A DNA stretch of 64,000 nt from assembly GCF_037072025.1 (NCBI RefSeq), contig NZ_JAXHDD010000004.1:87690-151689 (forward strand), given 5' to 3'. Under the pieces are notes generated by a model that saw only the letters and a list, made by a program, of their open reading frames with translations, had not been told where the DNA came from and searched no databases. The stretch comes from Pseudogracilibacillus sp037072025 (GTDB taxonomy: Bacteria > Bacillota > Bacilli > Bacillales > Amphibacillaceae). Shown piece after piece: positions 1 to 9,305 of the stretch; positions within the stretch are counted from its first letter, which is position 1, and every line of letters begins with the position of its first letter. Both the position numbers and the translations under genes were made by a program.

Positions 1-130
1 GAGAAGACAGTACAACCAATGTTGTCGATTCACTATATTGACCTAAATCATTAATGGTAATCTCTAAACCCTCAAGTGAGGTGGCAATAATCTTGACTAA
101 AAAATTATATTGCCCACTAATCCGATGAAT
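1..130 (-). pseudogene. Lrp/AsnC-type regulator, C-terminal remnant (cut by window edge)
   Basis: The minus strand reads as the end of an Lrp/AsnC ligand-binding domain: a phrase of the form RISGQYNFLVK, then LEGLEITINDLGQ, then STTLVVLS. This matches the usual SGxYDFLLKV...L...I..L pattern of that family. There is no N-terminal helix-turn-helix, and an in-frame stop at 131-133 separates it from the acetyltransferase fragment upstream. It is a fragment, and its 3' end lies outside the window. Confidence 0.6.
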
Positions 131-304
131 TTATAATTCTTTTTTTAAAAAAGTTAAGACTGGCCTCCTGTTATTCTCAGCAGTGTCTCTTAATGGAGGA
201 ATATCATAAAAGTCGATTATTTTTGCTTCTATCTCAGGAAATTTTTGGATACTATATACCTCATCAACGAGCTTAGGATTTATAATATCAATTTTTCTAA
301 TCAC
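131..304 (-). pseudogene. GNAT acetyltransferase N-terminal remnant
   Basis: A GTG start at 302-304 has a GGGGGAG ribosome site just upstream and opens 57 codons. They resemble the first third of Bacillus GNAT N-acetyltransferases (EAKIIDFYDIPPLRDT segment). The frame ends at a stop before the acetyl-CoA-binding motif and runs straight into the Lrp fragment in the same frame. Two unrelated gene pieces therefore abut, which indicates a deletion scar. It is probably non-functional. Confidence 0.5.
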
Positions 305-319
305 AGTTACTCCCCCCTA

Positions 320-690
320 CATTTGTTAAGAGGATTTATTCAATGTATTAATCTTTATATTGCAAATGGGGTTGCTTAAGAATAGCCTCCTTTAATGGAA
401 AAACTGTGATAGAGTCCCAGCAGAAAATCGATCATTGTCCTTCCACTAATGGTGCTTTACCTTAAGTGCAATCTTTCGCAGGATTTGATATATACCATCA
501 GTGTCAATTATTCCACTCCTATTAAAAAAATGGGAGCAGGGCTTATAATAGACGCCTATGTTCAAACAAGTTTAAATTAGCCCAAATCATTAAAATTTTC
601 CAAATTTTCTTGGATCGTCTATATAAAGCGAACTTCACGAACAAAAAAAGCCAACTATTAGAGTCAGCTGTTTTGGAAATTACTTTTAAG
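320..690. other. Intergenic, no gene recognised
   Basis: About 370 bases with no ORF that looks coding on either strand. It lies between the acetyltransferase remnant and an IS-type terminal repeat. I see no convincing promoter or structured RNA. Confidence 0.5.
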
Positions 691-692
691 CC

Positions 693-735
693 TAATAGAG
701 GTTGTTCAAAAAGTCCGGTGAAAATGACACATCGA
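693..735 (+). repeat. IS-type terminal repeat, left copy
   Basis: The sequence starting TAATAGAGGTTGTTCAAAA and running through CCGGTGAAAATGACAC is repeated in inverted orientation at 28807-28850 with a few mismatches. The GAGG(T/A)TGTTCAAAAAGTC start is typical of insertion-sequence ends in Bacillaceae. No transposase is attached here. The inward-facing pair spans about 28 kb. Confidence 0.6.
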
Positions 736-773
736 GAGGGGAACTTCGACTAGATACCGACATTCCTTTACCT

Positions 774-1619
774 TTACTTTCCCAGTGGGACAACGAGTGG
801 GGTGTGCGAAATTGGATCATCGATAATGGTGCATTTCATTCCAAAAACCTTTTCCACTAACTGTTCTGTGACAATGTCTGAAGGATTTCCTTGAGCAACG
901 ATTTGCCCCTCTTTCATCGCAATCATATGATTGGCATATCTTGCTGCATGATTCAAATCATGCAAAACGGCTACCATAGTATTTCCTTGCGCATTAAGAT
1001 TTTTAAAAAGCTCCAGTAACTCAATTTGATGTGCAATATCCAAGTATGTCGTCGGTTCATCTAGAAGGAGAATAGGAGTTTGCTGTGCAAGAACCATTGC
1101 AATCCAAACTCTTTGTCTTTGTCCGCCTGATAATTCATCTACAAAACGGTCTGAGAGTTCACTCGTATTCGTCACTTCCATTGCAGATAAAACCGCTGCC
1201 TCATCTTCACTCGTCCATTGGCTTACAAGGGTTTGATAAGGATATCGGCCATGAGCTATCAAATTTGCAACAGTAATTCCGTTAGGAGCAGTTGATGATT
1301 GTGGCAAGAATCCAAGCTTACGTGCCACTTCCTTTGACTTATATTTCATAATATCTTTGCCGTCTAATAATACGTGACCAGCAGATGGGGTAATGAGCTT
1401 TGAAAGTGCACGCAATAAGGTAGATTTCCCACATGCATTAGGGCCAACAATTACCGTAAACGATTTATTTGGAATTTTTACAGATAAATTTTGAGAGATG
1501 ACACGATTATTACCATATTTAATTGTAATATTTTCTGTCCAAAGCTTTGAATCCGGTGAAAAATCCGGTGAAGGCTCTAGTTCATTCATTGGAATGGCAG
1601 TTATTTTCGTGTTCATCAC
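774..1619 (-). CDS. Iron-siderophore ABC transporter ATP-binding protein
   Basis: This is the cytoplasmic ATPase of a FecE/FhuC-type importer that powers ferric-siderophore uptake. Walker A is GPNACGKST at about residues 59-67. The signature LSGGQRQR, Walker B (ILLLDEPTTYLD) and the LHDLNHA switch histidine are all present. At 281 aa it carries about 25 extra N-terminal residues compared with usual family members. The start is GTG at 1619 or the adjacent ATG at 1616, after AGAGG. It is the last gene of the operon whose Fur box lies at 4915-4929. The substrate cannot be told from sequence; B. subtilis YusV is the closest known type. Confidence 0.93.
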   Translation of the reverse strand: MMNTKITAIPMNELEPSPDFSPDSKLWTENITIKYGNNRVISQNLSVKIPNKSFTVIVGPNACGKSTLLRALSKLITPSAGHVLLDGKDIMKYKSKEVARKLGFLPQSSTAPNGITVANLIAHGRYPYQTLVSQWTSEDEAAVLSAMEVTNTSELSDRFVDELSGGQRQRVWIAMVLAQQTPILLLDEPTTYLDIAHQIELLELFKNLNAQGNTMVAVLHDLNHAARYANHMIAMKEGQIVAQGNPSDIVTEQLVEKVFGMKCTIIDDPISHTPLVVPLGK

Positions 1620-1697
1620 ATTTTACCTCTTTCAATTGAAATATCGACTAACAGGAGAATGATGGATCCATATAACATAGTTTATTTATTTTTAGCC

Positions 1698-2765
1698 TTA
1701 AAAAGCAGAACGCGCTTGATGGTATAATAACCATACGAGATACAGTCCACCAATAGATAATGTTATGACACCAACCGGCAAAATGATATCTGGAACGATT
1801 TGTTGTGCCAAAACATCGGCTGCCAATAATAAAAGAGCACCCATTGCAGCCGATGGAATAAGGCTCTCAGCTGTCTTTGCGAATCTTAGGACGATTTGGG
1901 GAGCAGCAAGCGCAACAAAACTAACAGGTCCCATTACCGCTGTTGGAGCAGCAATTAATGCAACAGCAATTAAAATTAAAATGATTTGTGAACGTTCGAT
2001 TCGTACACCATGGGACTTTGAAACATCATAACCTAGCTCCATTTCACGTAAAGGGCGAGTCATGACCCAAGCACAAAAAAGTAACAAAACAACAAAAATC
2101 ATAGCAGGAATAATATGTTTCCAACCGATACCATTAAGTGATCCAATCCCCCAAGAGGCTGCGGTTAACGCCACTTCCGCTTCATTCTTAATAAGAAGCA
2201 TGTTGTTAAAACTTCCCAAAATCGTTGATATGGCAATCCCCACAATAATAAGTCTAAACCCTTGGGTTCCTTGACGAAAGGCAAATAAATAAATGAGGAT
2301 TGCAGTAATAAATCCTCCCGCCAAAGCACCCGCAGCAACTCCCAAATAAGATACTGGTCCAGTACCAAGCATAACAAGTAATGCCCCTGTATAAGAGCCT
2401 GAGCTAAATCCAATAATGTCAGGGGATCCTAATGGATTTCGCGTAATCGATTGGAAGATCGCACCACTTACCGCAAGTCCAGCACCAAAGATGATCGCAG
2501 CTACTACTCGGGGTAAACGCCATTCAACTACAATTGTTTTCGTCATCCCTGTAGCCTTCCCGGTTAAAGCACTTAACACATCTTGTCCACTTACATCCAA
2601 TGATCCCATCATTAATGCCAATGCTCCAATCACCATTGTGATGACAAAAAGAATCGACGTTACAACAAGGCTGCGTATATCAATTCGCCATTTGAATGGT
2701 TTCTTTATTCGGATATAGCGCCTTCCAAAATCAATGTGACTCATTCTTTTCACCTCTTTTTCCAT
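1698..2765 (-). CDS. Iron-siderophore ABC transporter permease (FecCD family)
   Basis: A polytopic membrane protein of 355 aa, a normal FecCD length. It has the family motif GAGLAVSGAIFQSITRNPL after the first helices and a conserved GP(V)SFVALAAPQIVLR region near the C-terminus that contacts the ATPase. The initial codons MEKEVKR may be upstream of the true start: the ATG of MSHIDF follows a GAGGTGAAAAGA site. It pairs with the permease immediately upstream to form a heterodimeric channel. The lineage looks like YfhA/FeuC. Confidence 0.92.
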   Translation of the reverse strand: MEKEVKRMSHIDFGRRYIRIKKPFKWRIDIRSLVVTSILFVITMVIGALALMMGSLDVSGQDVLSALTGKATGMTKTIVVEWRLPRVVAAIIFGAGLAVSGAIFQSITRNPLGSPDIIGFSSGSYTGALLVMLGTGPVSYLGVAAGALAGGFITAILIYLFAFRQGTQGFRLIIVGIAISTILGSFNNMLLIKNEAEVALTAASWGIGSLNGIGWKHIIPAMIFVVLLLFCAWVMTRPLREMELGYDVSKSHGVRIERSQIILILIAVALIAAPTAVMGPVSFVALAAPQIVLRFAKTAESLIPSAAMGALLLLAADVLAQQIVPDIILPVGVITLSIGGLYLVWLLYHQARSAF

Positions 2766-2777
2766 TTACAACGATGC

Positions 2778-3848
2778 TCATAGACCACTTGCCTTTTTTC
2801 TCCGAACGAGTATTAATAAAATTGGGGCACCGACAAACCCGGTAATGATACCAACTGGGATTTCAGAAGGAAACATAACAATTCTCCCAATAATATCCGA
2901 AAGAATGAGTAATCCAGGGGCTACAGCTAGGGAGTAAAGAAAGATCCAAGGCTGATCTGGACCAACAAACCAACGGACACAATGCGGCACCATTAAGCCG
3001 ATAAAACCGATTGGGCCAGCTATTGCAGTTGCCCCGCCAGCCAAAAGCGTGATCGCGATTAAACTAATAATGCGGACGATATTAACATTCACGCCTAAAG
3101 ATAATGCCCGGTCATCCCCAAATGAAATTGCGTTTAGTGGCCGTGCAATAGCTAATGTTAATAAAATACCAACGATGAGAAATGGTAAAATAAGCCACAA
3201 ATCATCTGTCCCTCTTTTCGCCAAGGAACCAACTGTCCAGTTCAACATACTTGCAAAAGCTCTGCTGTTCATTAATGTGAGTGCCGTAGTGATTCCACTT
3301 AATGCGGCGCCAAGTGCCACACCTGCAAGTGTAATTTGTACAGGGGTAGGAGACGTTTTTCCAGCCCCTCCACTAATAATATAGACACCAATTGTTACGA
3401 TTAACGCACCTGCAAAAGCAAGCCAAATATATCCAGACATCGACGTAATGGAAAATAGTCCAACACCGATAGCGACAGCAAAAGATGCCCCCGCATTGAC
3501 ACCTAATATTCCAGGATCTGCAAGGGGATTTCTCGTTAAAGCCTGAATGAGCGCCCCCGCAAGCCCAAAGGCAGGCCCAACTGCAAGAGCCAAAAGTGTA
3601 CGGGGCAATCGGGTCTCTTGAACAATGGTATGATCATAACTGTCAGTTGGGGAAAATAAGGCATCCCAAACAGTGTTCAGTGACAGGGGTTTAGCTCCAA
3701 TCATTAAACTGAGACAGCATATACAAAGCAAAATAAATATCGCTACAATCAATCCGATTATTCGTTGTTTTCGTGAATGTTTAATGATCTTCTTTTTCCT
3801 ATCAACTGCTTGATTGATTGGCCGCTTTAGCACTGCCAACGTTTTCAC
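2778..3848 (-). CDS. Iron-siderophore ABC transporter permease (FecCD family)
   Basis: A second permease of 356 aa with about nine to ten hydrophobic helices, preceded by a basic cytoplasmic N-terminus (RKKKIIKHSRKQR). It has FecCD hallmarks: GPAFGLAGALIQALTRNPLADP near residue 95 and GPIGFIGLMVPHCVRW in the coupling region. It sits 12 bases upstream of the other permease and 3 bases downstream of the binding-protein gene, so the operon is tight. The lineage looks like YfiZ/FeuB. Confidence 0.92.
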   Translation of the reverse strand: MKTLAVLKRPINQAVDRKKKIIKHSRKQRIIGLIVAIFILLCICCLSLMIGAKPLSLNTVWDALFSPTDSYDHTIVQETRLPRTLLALAVGPAFGLAGALIQALTRNPLADPGILGVNAGASFAVAIGVGLFSITSMSGYIWLAFAGALIVTIGVYIISGGAGKTSPTPVQITLAGVALGAALSGITTALTLMNSRAFASMLNWTVGSLAKRGTDDLWLILPFLIVGILLTLAIARPLNAISFGDDRALSLGVNVNIVRIISLIAITLLAGGATAIAGPIGFIGLMVPHCVRWFVGPDQPWIFLYSLAVAPGLLILSDIIGRIVMFPSEIPVGIITGFVGAPILLILVRRKKASGL

Positions 3849-3851
3849 TCC

Positions 3852-4880
3852 TTAATTTTCCAGTAGTTCAGCAAACTTTGGTGTTATATTTTCAATTGCC
3901 CATAATAAGGAAGGTATAGAACCAGTTGAAAATGCATTGGCAGAATCTAAATCAAGCACAATGGATCTTCCATCAGCAACAGAGTCGATCTTCTGAAACA
4001 TTTCATTATTCGTTATTTCACTTTCATCGACCCAAATCGGGAAAACGACAGTGAGATCAGCATCTAATAGTTCTAACTGTTCATCCGCAATCTCAACATA
4101 GAAATTCCCATCAGCTAATTCCTCTATCTCTTGTTTCGTCTCAAATCCAAGTCTTTTCACAAAATCGATTCGTGAGTCACCATCCACGTATGCACCAAAT
4201 CCGTTGGAACTATATGCAGCAACGGCAATCGTTTTTTCAGCAAACTCCGGATTTTCTTCGGCAGTTTGTTCAAAAGCAGCATTGAGTTCTTCAAGTAATT
4301 TTTTGCCTTCTTCTTCTTTGTTCAATGCTTTTGCAATCATTTGAACTTGTTCCTCTGTAGAAGTGAGATAATTATCTCCACCTTCAGGAACACCTATTGT
4401 CGTTGCAATATCTGAAAGGCGCTCATAACGTTCCTTATCTCCAGATGATTTTACATCAAGTATCAGGTCTGGCGCAAGTGAAGCAATCTGTTCATAGTCT
4501 GGTTCCAATGTCCCGATAAGGGTTGGGGACTCCTCATAAGCACCTTCTAGCCATGGTCCAACACCATCTCCACCAAAATCAAGCCAGTCACTGGCACCAA
4601 CAGGTTCAACTCCTAAGCTAAGAGCCGTTTCTGCATCCCCCCAACCTAGTGCGACAACACGAACTGGTTCTTCGGTAATTTCGACCTCCCCAAACTTCGT
4701 ATCAATTGTTGTAACATCCGAATTATCGGATGTCGTTGCCTCTGAATTTTCAGTCGAATTCTCTGTTGAGTCTTCACTCTCACCCGAATCTGATGAACAG
4801 CCACTAAGGGCAGCTATAAAAAAAACAGAAATAATGACAATTAATACTCTAGAAAACAAATGATGATTCCATATTTTCAT
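3852..4880 (-). CDS. Iron-siderophore ABC transporter substrate-binding lipoprotein
   Basis: A 342-aa type III periplasmic-binding-fold protein. An N-terminal signal peptide ends in a lipobox (AALSGC, Cys about 28), followed by an acidic Ser/Glu linker that tethers it to the outer face of the membrane. The core carries VRVVALGWGDAETALSLGV, LEPDYEQIASLAPDLIL and a C-terminal lobe typical of ferric-siderophore receptors. It is first in the operon, directly downstream of a perfect Fur box. Which siderophore it binds cannot be read from sequence; the YfiY group is the nearest known type. Confidence 0.92.
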   Translation of the reverse strand: MKIWNHHLFSRVLIVIISVFFIAALSGCSSDSGESEDSTENSTENSEATTSDNSDVTTIDTKFGEVEITEEPVRVVALGWGDAETALSLGVEPVGASDWLDFGGDGVGPWLEGAYEESPTLIGTLEPDYEQIASLAPDLILDVKSSGDKERYERLSDIATTIGVPEGGDNYLTSTEEQVQMIAKALNKEEEGKKLLEELNAAFEQTAEENPEFAEKTIAVAAYSSNGFGAYVDGDSRIDFVKRLGFETKQEIEELADGNFYVEIADEQLELLDADLTVVFPIWVDESEITNNEMFQKIDSVADGRSIVLDLDSANAFSTGSIPSLLWAIENITPKFAELLEN

Positions 4881-4914
4881 ATTTTTCTTCCTCTCTTTTT
4901 ACCGTTCATAATAA

Positions 4915-4929
4915 TGATAATGATTATCA
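4915..4929. promoter_or_regulatory. Fur box
   Basis: TGATAATGATTATCA is an exact match to the Bacillus 7-1-7 Fur consensus (TGATAATNATTATCA). It lies about 35 bases upstream of the binding-protein start at 4880, so iron-replete repression of the 774-4880 operon is expected. Confidence 0.93.
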
Positions 4930-5207
4930 ATTTCAATGTCAAATATATTCAGGATGATTTTTTGTGTGGATCTTGCTTCCCTATCGAAGAGAAAAATATG
5001 AAGCTATCCGAAAACTAATCCTAATAAACATCACTTACGGTATCTGACTTAGGAAACTTTGCCGTTCGAACGGACTGACAATAATCTGATGCACTTTTAT
5101 AAATGACCTTTGACACCAAATAGACAAATTTTTTAGCCTAAGCCAAAGAAAAACCCTTTTACGTTTTATCATTCGATTTTCCAAACAAAGAGCAAATACA
5201 CACTCTG

Positions 5208-6431
5208 TTATTTAGCAAGCTTCATAGGTTGAAACTCGCCATATGTACATGAACGCCAGACCCACTCTAGTGGGCCAAAACGGAAATGTTTTAACCAAAA
5301 GAAACTTAGTACCATTTGTAATGGAAAAACAATAAAACTTATCATAATACCTAAGCCTATATTCGCTTCTCCAAACATCCCCAGCCCAGTAAACAGTCCA
5401 ACCCCTACTAATGTTTGAATAATATAATTTGTTAATGCCATTCTTCCAACATAACTAAAAGGATGAAGAATTCTCTTCCATTTCTTTCTTTCTAACAACA
5501 ATAAAATCGTTGATATATAAAAGAAAGAAAGACTCAATCCGCTTATAATCAAAAGGGATTGTATCATTTGTTCATTTAAAATACCAAAATCAAATATGTT
5601 TACATGTAATAAAATAATGCCAACGCTAAATGGAATGCTACATAATAAACTAATCAGCCAGACACGCTGTACAAATTGCTTATGAGAAGAAAAGTCCCTA
5701 AAAATCCCCCGTTTTATTGCGTATAAGCCTATTAAGAACATAAATAAAGCAGTGAGTATATCAGAGGGAATATTCATTAAAATAGGGATTACTTCATTTG
5801 AAAAACGATAAGATAACCATTCAAAGTAACTACCATTTTGATAGACATCAATCGCTTCCTCTACTTTTGGTTCTCCCTCTTTCTGTAAGCTGTTTATTTG
5901 TTGTTCGATTGAGTCAGTCGAACCCAAAAAACTTAAGGATAGAAGTCCAATCAGCGCAATCGAAAATGCCATCAACCAAAGAAGAATCGTTTTTCCCTTT
6001 CTTTTATAAAAGAAAATTAAAAAAAATCCAGCAAGAGCATAGCCTAACAGAATGTCACCATACCAGAAAAAGCAAAGATGCAAGAACCCAAATATGGCTA
6101 ATACGATTAACCTGCGCGAATACAAAAGATAGAAGTGTTCTGTTTTATTTTCTGCACGCTCCATAAAAATATAAAAACCGACGCCGAACAAAAAGGAAAA
6201 TATCGTAAAGAATTTTGCTTCTACCAAAACATCAAGCAACATTCGTAAAAACTGATCATTTGGGCTTAATTCAGGCGACATCATATACAAATCTTTAATG
6301 AGTTTAGGAGACTGAAACAATGGCATATTCACGAACAAAATCCCAAACAACGCAAATCCTCTAATGATGTCTAACGATTCAATACGTTCCTTAGTCGAAA
6401 TTGGAGATGACTTCTGTATCCTATTTTTCAA
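5208..6431 (-). CDS. DUF418 family multi-pass membrane protein
   Basis: A membrane protein of about 407 aa with many hydrophobic segments. The N-terminal motif RIESLDIIRGFALFGIL is the hallmark of DUF418/YeiB-like proteins, and the C-terminal GPLEWVWRSCTYG is the conserved end of the family. The function is unknown; members are acyltransferase-3-like. A longer frame continues upstream to 6524. I prefer the TTG at 6429-6431 because an AGGAGGG site (6437-6443) sits 5 bases before it. It appears monocistronic. Confidence 0.85.
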   Translation of the reverse strand: MKNRIQKSSPISTKERIESLDIIRGFALFGILFVNMPLFQSPKLIKDLYMMSPELSPNDQFLRMLLDVLVEAKFFTIFSFLFGVGFYIFMERAENKTEHFYLLYSRRLIVLAIFGFLHLCFFWYGDILLGYALAGFFLIFFYKRKGKTILLWLMAFSIALIGLLSLSFLGSTDSIEQQINSLQKEGEPKVEEAIDVYQNGSYFEWLSYRFSNEVIPILMNIPSDILTALFMFLIGLYAIKRGIFRDFSSHKQFVQRVWLISLLCSIPFSVGIILLHVNIFDFGILNEQMIQSLLIISGLSLSFFYISTILLLLERKKWKRILHPFSYVGRMALTNYIIQTLVGVGLFTGLGMFGEANIGLGIMISFIVFPLQMVLSFFWLKHFRFGPLEWVWRSCTYGEFQPMKLAK

Positions 6432-6651
6432 ATTATCCCTCCTCGTTTCCCAAACATGACTAGTCGAATCGATATCTAAGATAGCTATTTTAAAAGATTC
6501 GTACAGTCCTATTAAGTGTAGCACTTCACTACTTTTAATAAAACTTCCGGGAAAACTGATTTCACTTTCAGCATGTGAAGCACAAAAAAAGCCGAGAGAC
6601 CATTAGTAATTGACATCCCAGCTTTGAAGGAAGTAATCATTTTTCTCATTC

Positions 6652-6921
6652 TCATGATAAAATGCTACCATCGATTCCTTTTTTCTTCAAAAAATAACTC
6701 TTAAAAAAATGCAAATGACAAGTAAAAAAATCGCTAATCTTTACTATCAACAAATTGAAATGATGTTTATTGCACTTAAGGGTATCTTCAATAAACTGAA
6801 TATCTTTCTGTTCCTTTGAAGTGTAAGGTATTTTGATCTCCTTCCTCAAAGTCAAAACCGCTGTCCATCCCGAAATATTCAGAAGCAACTCACGATCTCC
6901 CAACACAACTTGAAAACTCAT
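6652..6921 (-). pseudogene. Small protein, probably truncated (PH-like N-terminus)
   Basis: An 89-codon frame with a good GGAGGGG site before its ATG. The first 35 residues (SFQVVLGDRELLLNISGWTA and on) look like the start of a small bacterial PH-domain-like protein. After the IPYTS segment the sequence becomes low-complexity and unlike the family, which suggests a frameshift or truncation. It lies 21 bases downstream of another broken gene, so the pair may be remains of one operon. The family assignment is weak. Confidence 0.4.
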
Positions 6922-6942
6922 TTTATATCCCCTCCAATTATA

Positions 6943-7070
6943 TTACCAACCGCCCATGGAATATTTAACCAGTAACTCGATTAGAAAAGTCACATAGAAG
7001 ATAATTCCTTTCGGGATAAATACGACGATGTTCCAAATATTAAGCACGGTGAAGTATTTGGATGAAGCTG
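6943..7070 (-). pseudogene. Membrane-protein C-terminal remnant
   Basis: The minus strand reads FTVLNIWNIVVFIPKGIIF and then FLIELLVKYSMGGW before a stop at 6943-6945. This is a hydrophobic C-terminus ending 21 bases before the ATG of the next truncated gene. No N-terminal part survives. The resemblance is to small sensor-type membrane proteins, but that is uncertain. Confidence 0.35.
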
Positions 7071-7168
7071 TCAAAAGCAACACAGCTTTCACAGTATAAA
7101 CTTACCTTGGAAATAGATACAAGTTGGAAGATTGTGGAATAAGAAAGTTTTCTGAGTTTGAGATTATA

Positions 7169-7214
7169 AAACATTATCACTTGATTTACTGGTATTGAAC
7201 AAGTGATAATGTTT
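7169..7214. terminator. Perfect 15-bp inverted repeat, probable terminator
   Basis: Arms AAACATTATCACTTG (7169-7183) and CAAGTGATAATGTTT (7200-7214) are exact complements with a 16-base loop. The repeat lies about 30 bases beyond the stop at 7244 and ends in a short T run on the minus strand. This fits a terminator of the 7244-10208 cluster, though the T run is weak. Confidence 0.5.
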
Positions 7215-7243
7215 CTACTACTTTTGTACATATATTTTTATTA

Positions 7244-7912
7244 TTAGAAATGGAACCTCCGTACAATTTCATTCTTCATCGTATTTTCTGAAAATAGTAT
7301 CATCCCAATCAGCGTTAGGAGAGCATATAAGGCGGTTGCAGCACTTGGCCATAACACCGTTGACCAGGAGCTGAAAAAAAGAATGACGGGAAGAAACCCT
7401 AAAATAACCATTGTTGTCATATATCCGATGTATTCCCGCCATTTCATTGGTTTTCGCAGTACAATAATGGTTACAAACAGTGTAGCAAGCGTAACGAGAA
7501 ATGGAATAACGTAATGGATCGACCATTTTGAACTTCCAGATGCAGCATCCAGGATAAACAACATAATAGAAAGTGCAATAACTTGAAAAATGACTTTGGA
7601 ACCAGTGTGTGCTCTAGAAAGTATTGTATGATTAATCAATAGTAAAGCATATAGTACGGGACCTAACACATACAAGAACCATAGATGATTCGGTTCAGTT
7701 AATATATTAATTAATAAGCTTGTACTAATAACGAAAGTCGCAATAAATAAGACGAGTCGCTGTGCAAAACGACGCCGCTGGACTTTGGTTTCATAGACAG
7801 GATAATACACGTTATCTTCCAATTTCTCAGATAGCTTGTGTTTACATAACGGACAATATGGTTGTTTTGTATAGATATTGCAATTTGAGCAATAATGTTG
7901 CATTGTTTTCAC
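7244..7912 (-). CDS. DUF6320-type zinc-ribbon membrane protein
   Basis: A 222-aa protein. The N-terminal zinc ribbon has C8-x2-C11 and C20-x2-C23 (HYCSNC...YCPLCKHKL), followed by about six hydrophobic segments. This architecture matches the DUF6320 family, which is often found beside condensation-like acyltransferases. The start overlaps the end of the upstream acyltransferase-like gene by 4 bases, so the two are translationally coupled. The biochemical role is unknown. Confidence 0.75.
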   Translation of the reverse strand: MKTMQHYCSNCNIYTKQPYCPLCKHKLSEKLEDNVYYPVYETKVQRRRFAQRLVLFIATFVISTSLLINILTEPNHLWFLYVLGPVLYALLLINHTILSRAHTGSKVIFQVIALSIMLFILDAASGSSKWSIHYVIPFLVTLATLFVTIIVLRKPMKWREYIGYMTTMVILGFLPVILFFSSWSTVLWPSAATALYALLTLIGMILFSENTMKNEIVRRFHF

Positions 7913-9165
7913 CTGCTATCATTGGAGTATACTTCTATCTCCAAATTATATGTCTTGGAAAGCTCTCTGAAGAAAGTACGGATAATATCCGCTTCTTGTA
8001 TCATTCTTGCAAATGTGATTACGAGTTCATCTCCCACAGCGATCATCCCTCCGTTGATTGGGCTTTTCTTTGTCGGGTACATAACCATTTCCATATGGGA
8101 AATATGTGATTCCATGGAGTCAGGAAGTCGTACTTTCCCCATATTTGTCAAGGTCATCGCTTTGGTACGCTCACTAAAACTCCTGTACCCATAACGAATT
8201 GCACGATATTTAAGCGGGAGCGGAATAAATCGTGCTGCCAGTCTCATTTGCCATTTTACACGATCATTAATACTTTGCTGCAAGTTTTCCTTTTGTACTT
8301 TCTTACGCAGTTGCTTCGATGTTTCTGTGATGATTTCTTCCAATGTCGTTGTCTCCGTAACAGACATGCCAATATTTACTACACCGAAAAAATTGCGCAG
8401 TGTATTGGATGGAAAAAGACTTCGCAAATTGACCGGAACAGCAATTTTTATTTCTTCTTTATATGCCCGGTATTGTAGTCGTTCTTTATAAATAGCTGCA
8501 ATTAAAATTGCGGTGACAAAAGCGGTAATCGTTGTTCCATGCTCCTTGGCAAGCTGATGCACCTTTTCTGCACTCATTTTTCCATGGACTGCAATGGTTT
8601 GATCAATTGGTATACCTCGGATTTGATAGGAAGAAGTTTCTTTGAATTTCTCTGTTTTTTCATCCGTTACATAGTTTTGATAACTATCATCTCGTTCATA
8701 ATAGCTTGGTTGATTATGAATATCGATTAGTGCACTTTCATAAGCCACGTCTTCTTCAAGATAAGATAGATAATAAAAAATTAGCGCTTTAATAAATTCT
8801 AAAGCACCTGTTCCATCTGTCACAGAATGGAAAAATTCCACAGCAATACGCTTTTTATAATAAGTAACACGCAATAAGAATCCATTAGTTTCTAACGGAT
8901 CAATTGGTGCACATGGATATTGGCTTTCAGGCTGAACAAAAAGCTTTTCGTTATTCTCCACAAGAAAGTCCCAAAAAACACCTTTACGAAGCTTCACTGC
9001 AAACATAGGAAGACGTTTGAGAACATCGTCCAGCGCCTGTTGAAGTTTATCCGGCTGTACTATTTTCTTCATAACTGCAGCAATCCGGAAGACCGAAGAA
9101 TTTGTTTGTTCCGATACGGCGTGAAACATTTTTCCTGCGTTATCTAATTTGTACCATTCATCCAT
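7909..9165 (-). CDS. Alcohol acetyltransferase-like (condensation-fold) protein
   Basis: About 418 aa with the HxxxDG active-site motif (FFHSVTDGTGALEF, near residue 130) of the CoA-dependent acyltransferase/condensation superfamily. The N-terminus MDEWYKLDNAGKMFHAV is typical of the alcohol acetyltransferase/DUF group. The frame extends to 9186, but the ATG at 9165 is better placed after AGAGGTG. A soluble enzyme that transfers acyl groups to an alcohol or amine is expected; the substrate is unknown. It is the middle gene of the three-gene cluster. Confidence 0.75.
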   Translation of the reverse strand: MDEWYKLDNAGKMFHAVSEQTNSSVFRIAAVMKKIVQPDKLQQALDDVLKRLPMFAVKLRKGVFWDFLVENNEKLFVQPESQYPCAPIDPLETNGFLLRVTYYKKRIAVEFFHSVTDGTGALEFIKALIFYYLSYLEEDVAYESALIDIHNQPSYYERDDSYQNYVTDEKTEKFKETSSYQIRGIPIDQTIAVHGKMSAEKVHQLAKEHGTTITAFVTAILIAAIYKERLQYRAYKEEIKIAVPVNLRSLFPSNTLRNFFGVVNIGMSVTETTTLEEIITETSKQLRKKVQKENLQQSINDRVKWQMRLAARFIPLPLKYRAIRYGYRSFSERTKAMTLTNMGKVRLPDSMESHISHMEMVMYPTKKSPINGGMIAVGDELVITFARMIQEADIIRTFFRELSKTYNLEIEVYSNDSR

Positions 9166-9305
9166 CTGTTGAACACCTCTATACATGCTGATTTTGCCTA
9201 AACCTTATTTTACCTTATATTTGGTTTCGATTCATCGTTAAGTCACTAGTTTTACTTTAACAAATAATAAGACTTTATTTTAACTTTCAAGAAGAGGTTA
9301 TCAAT

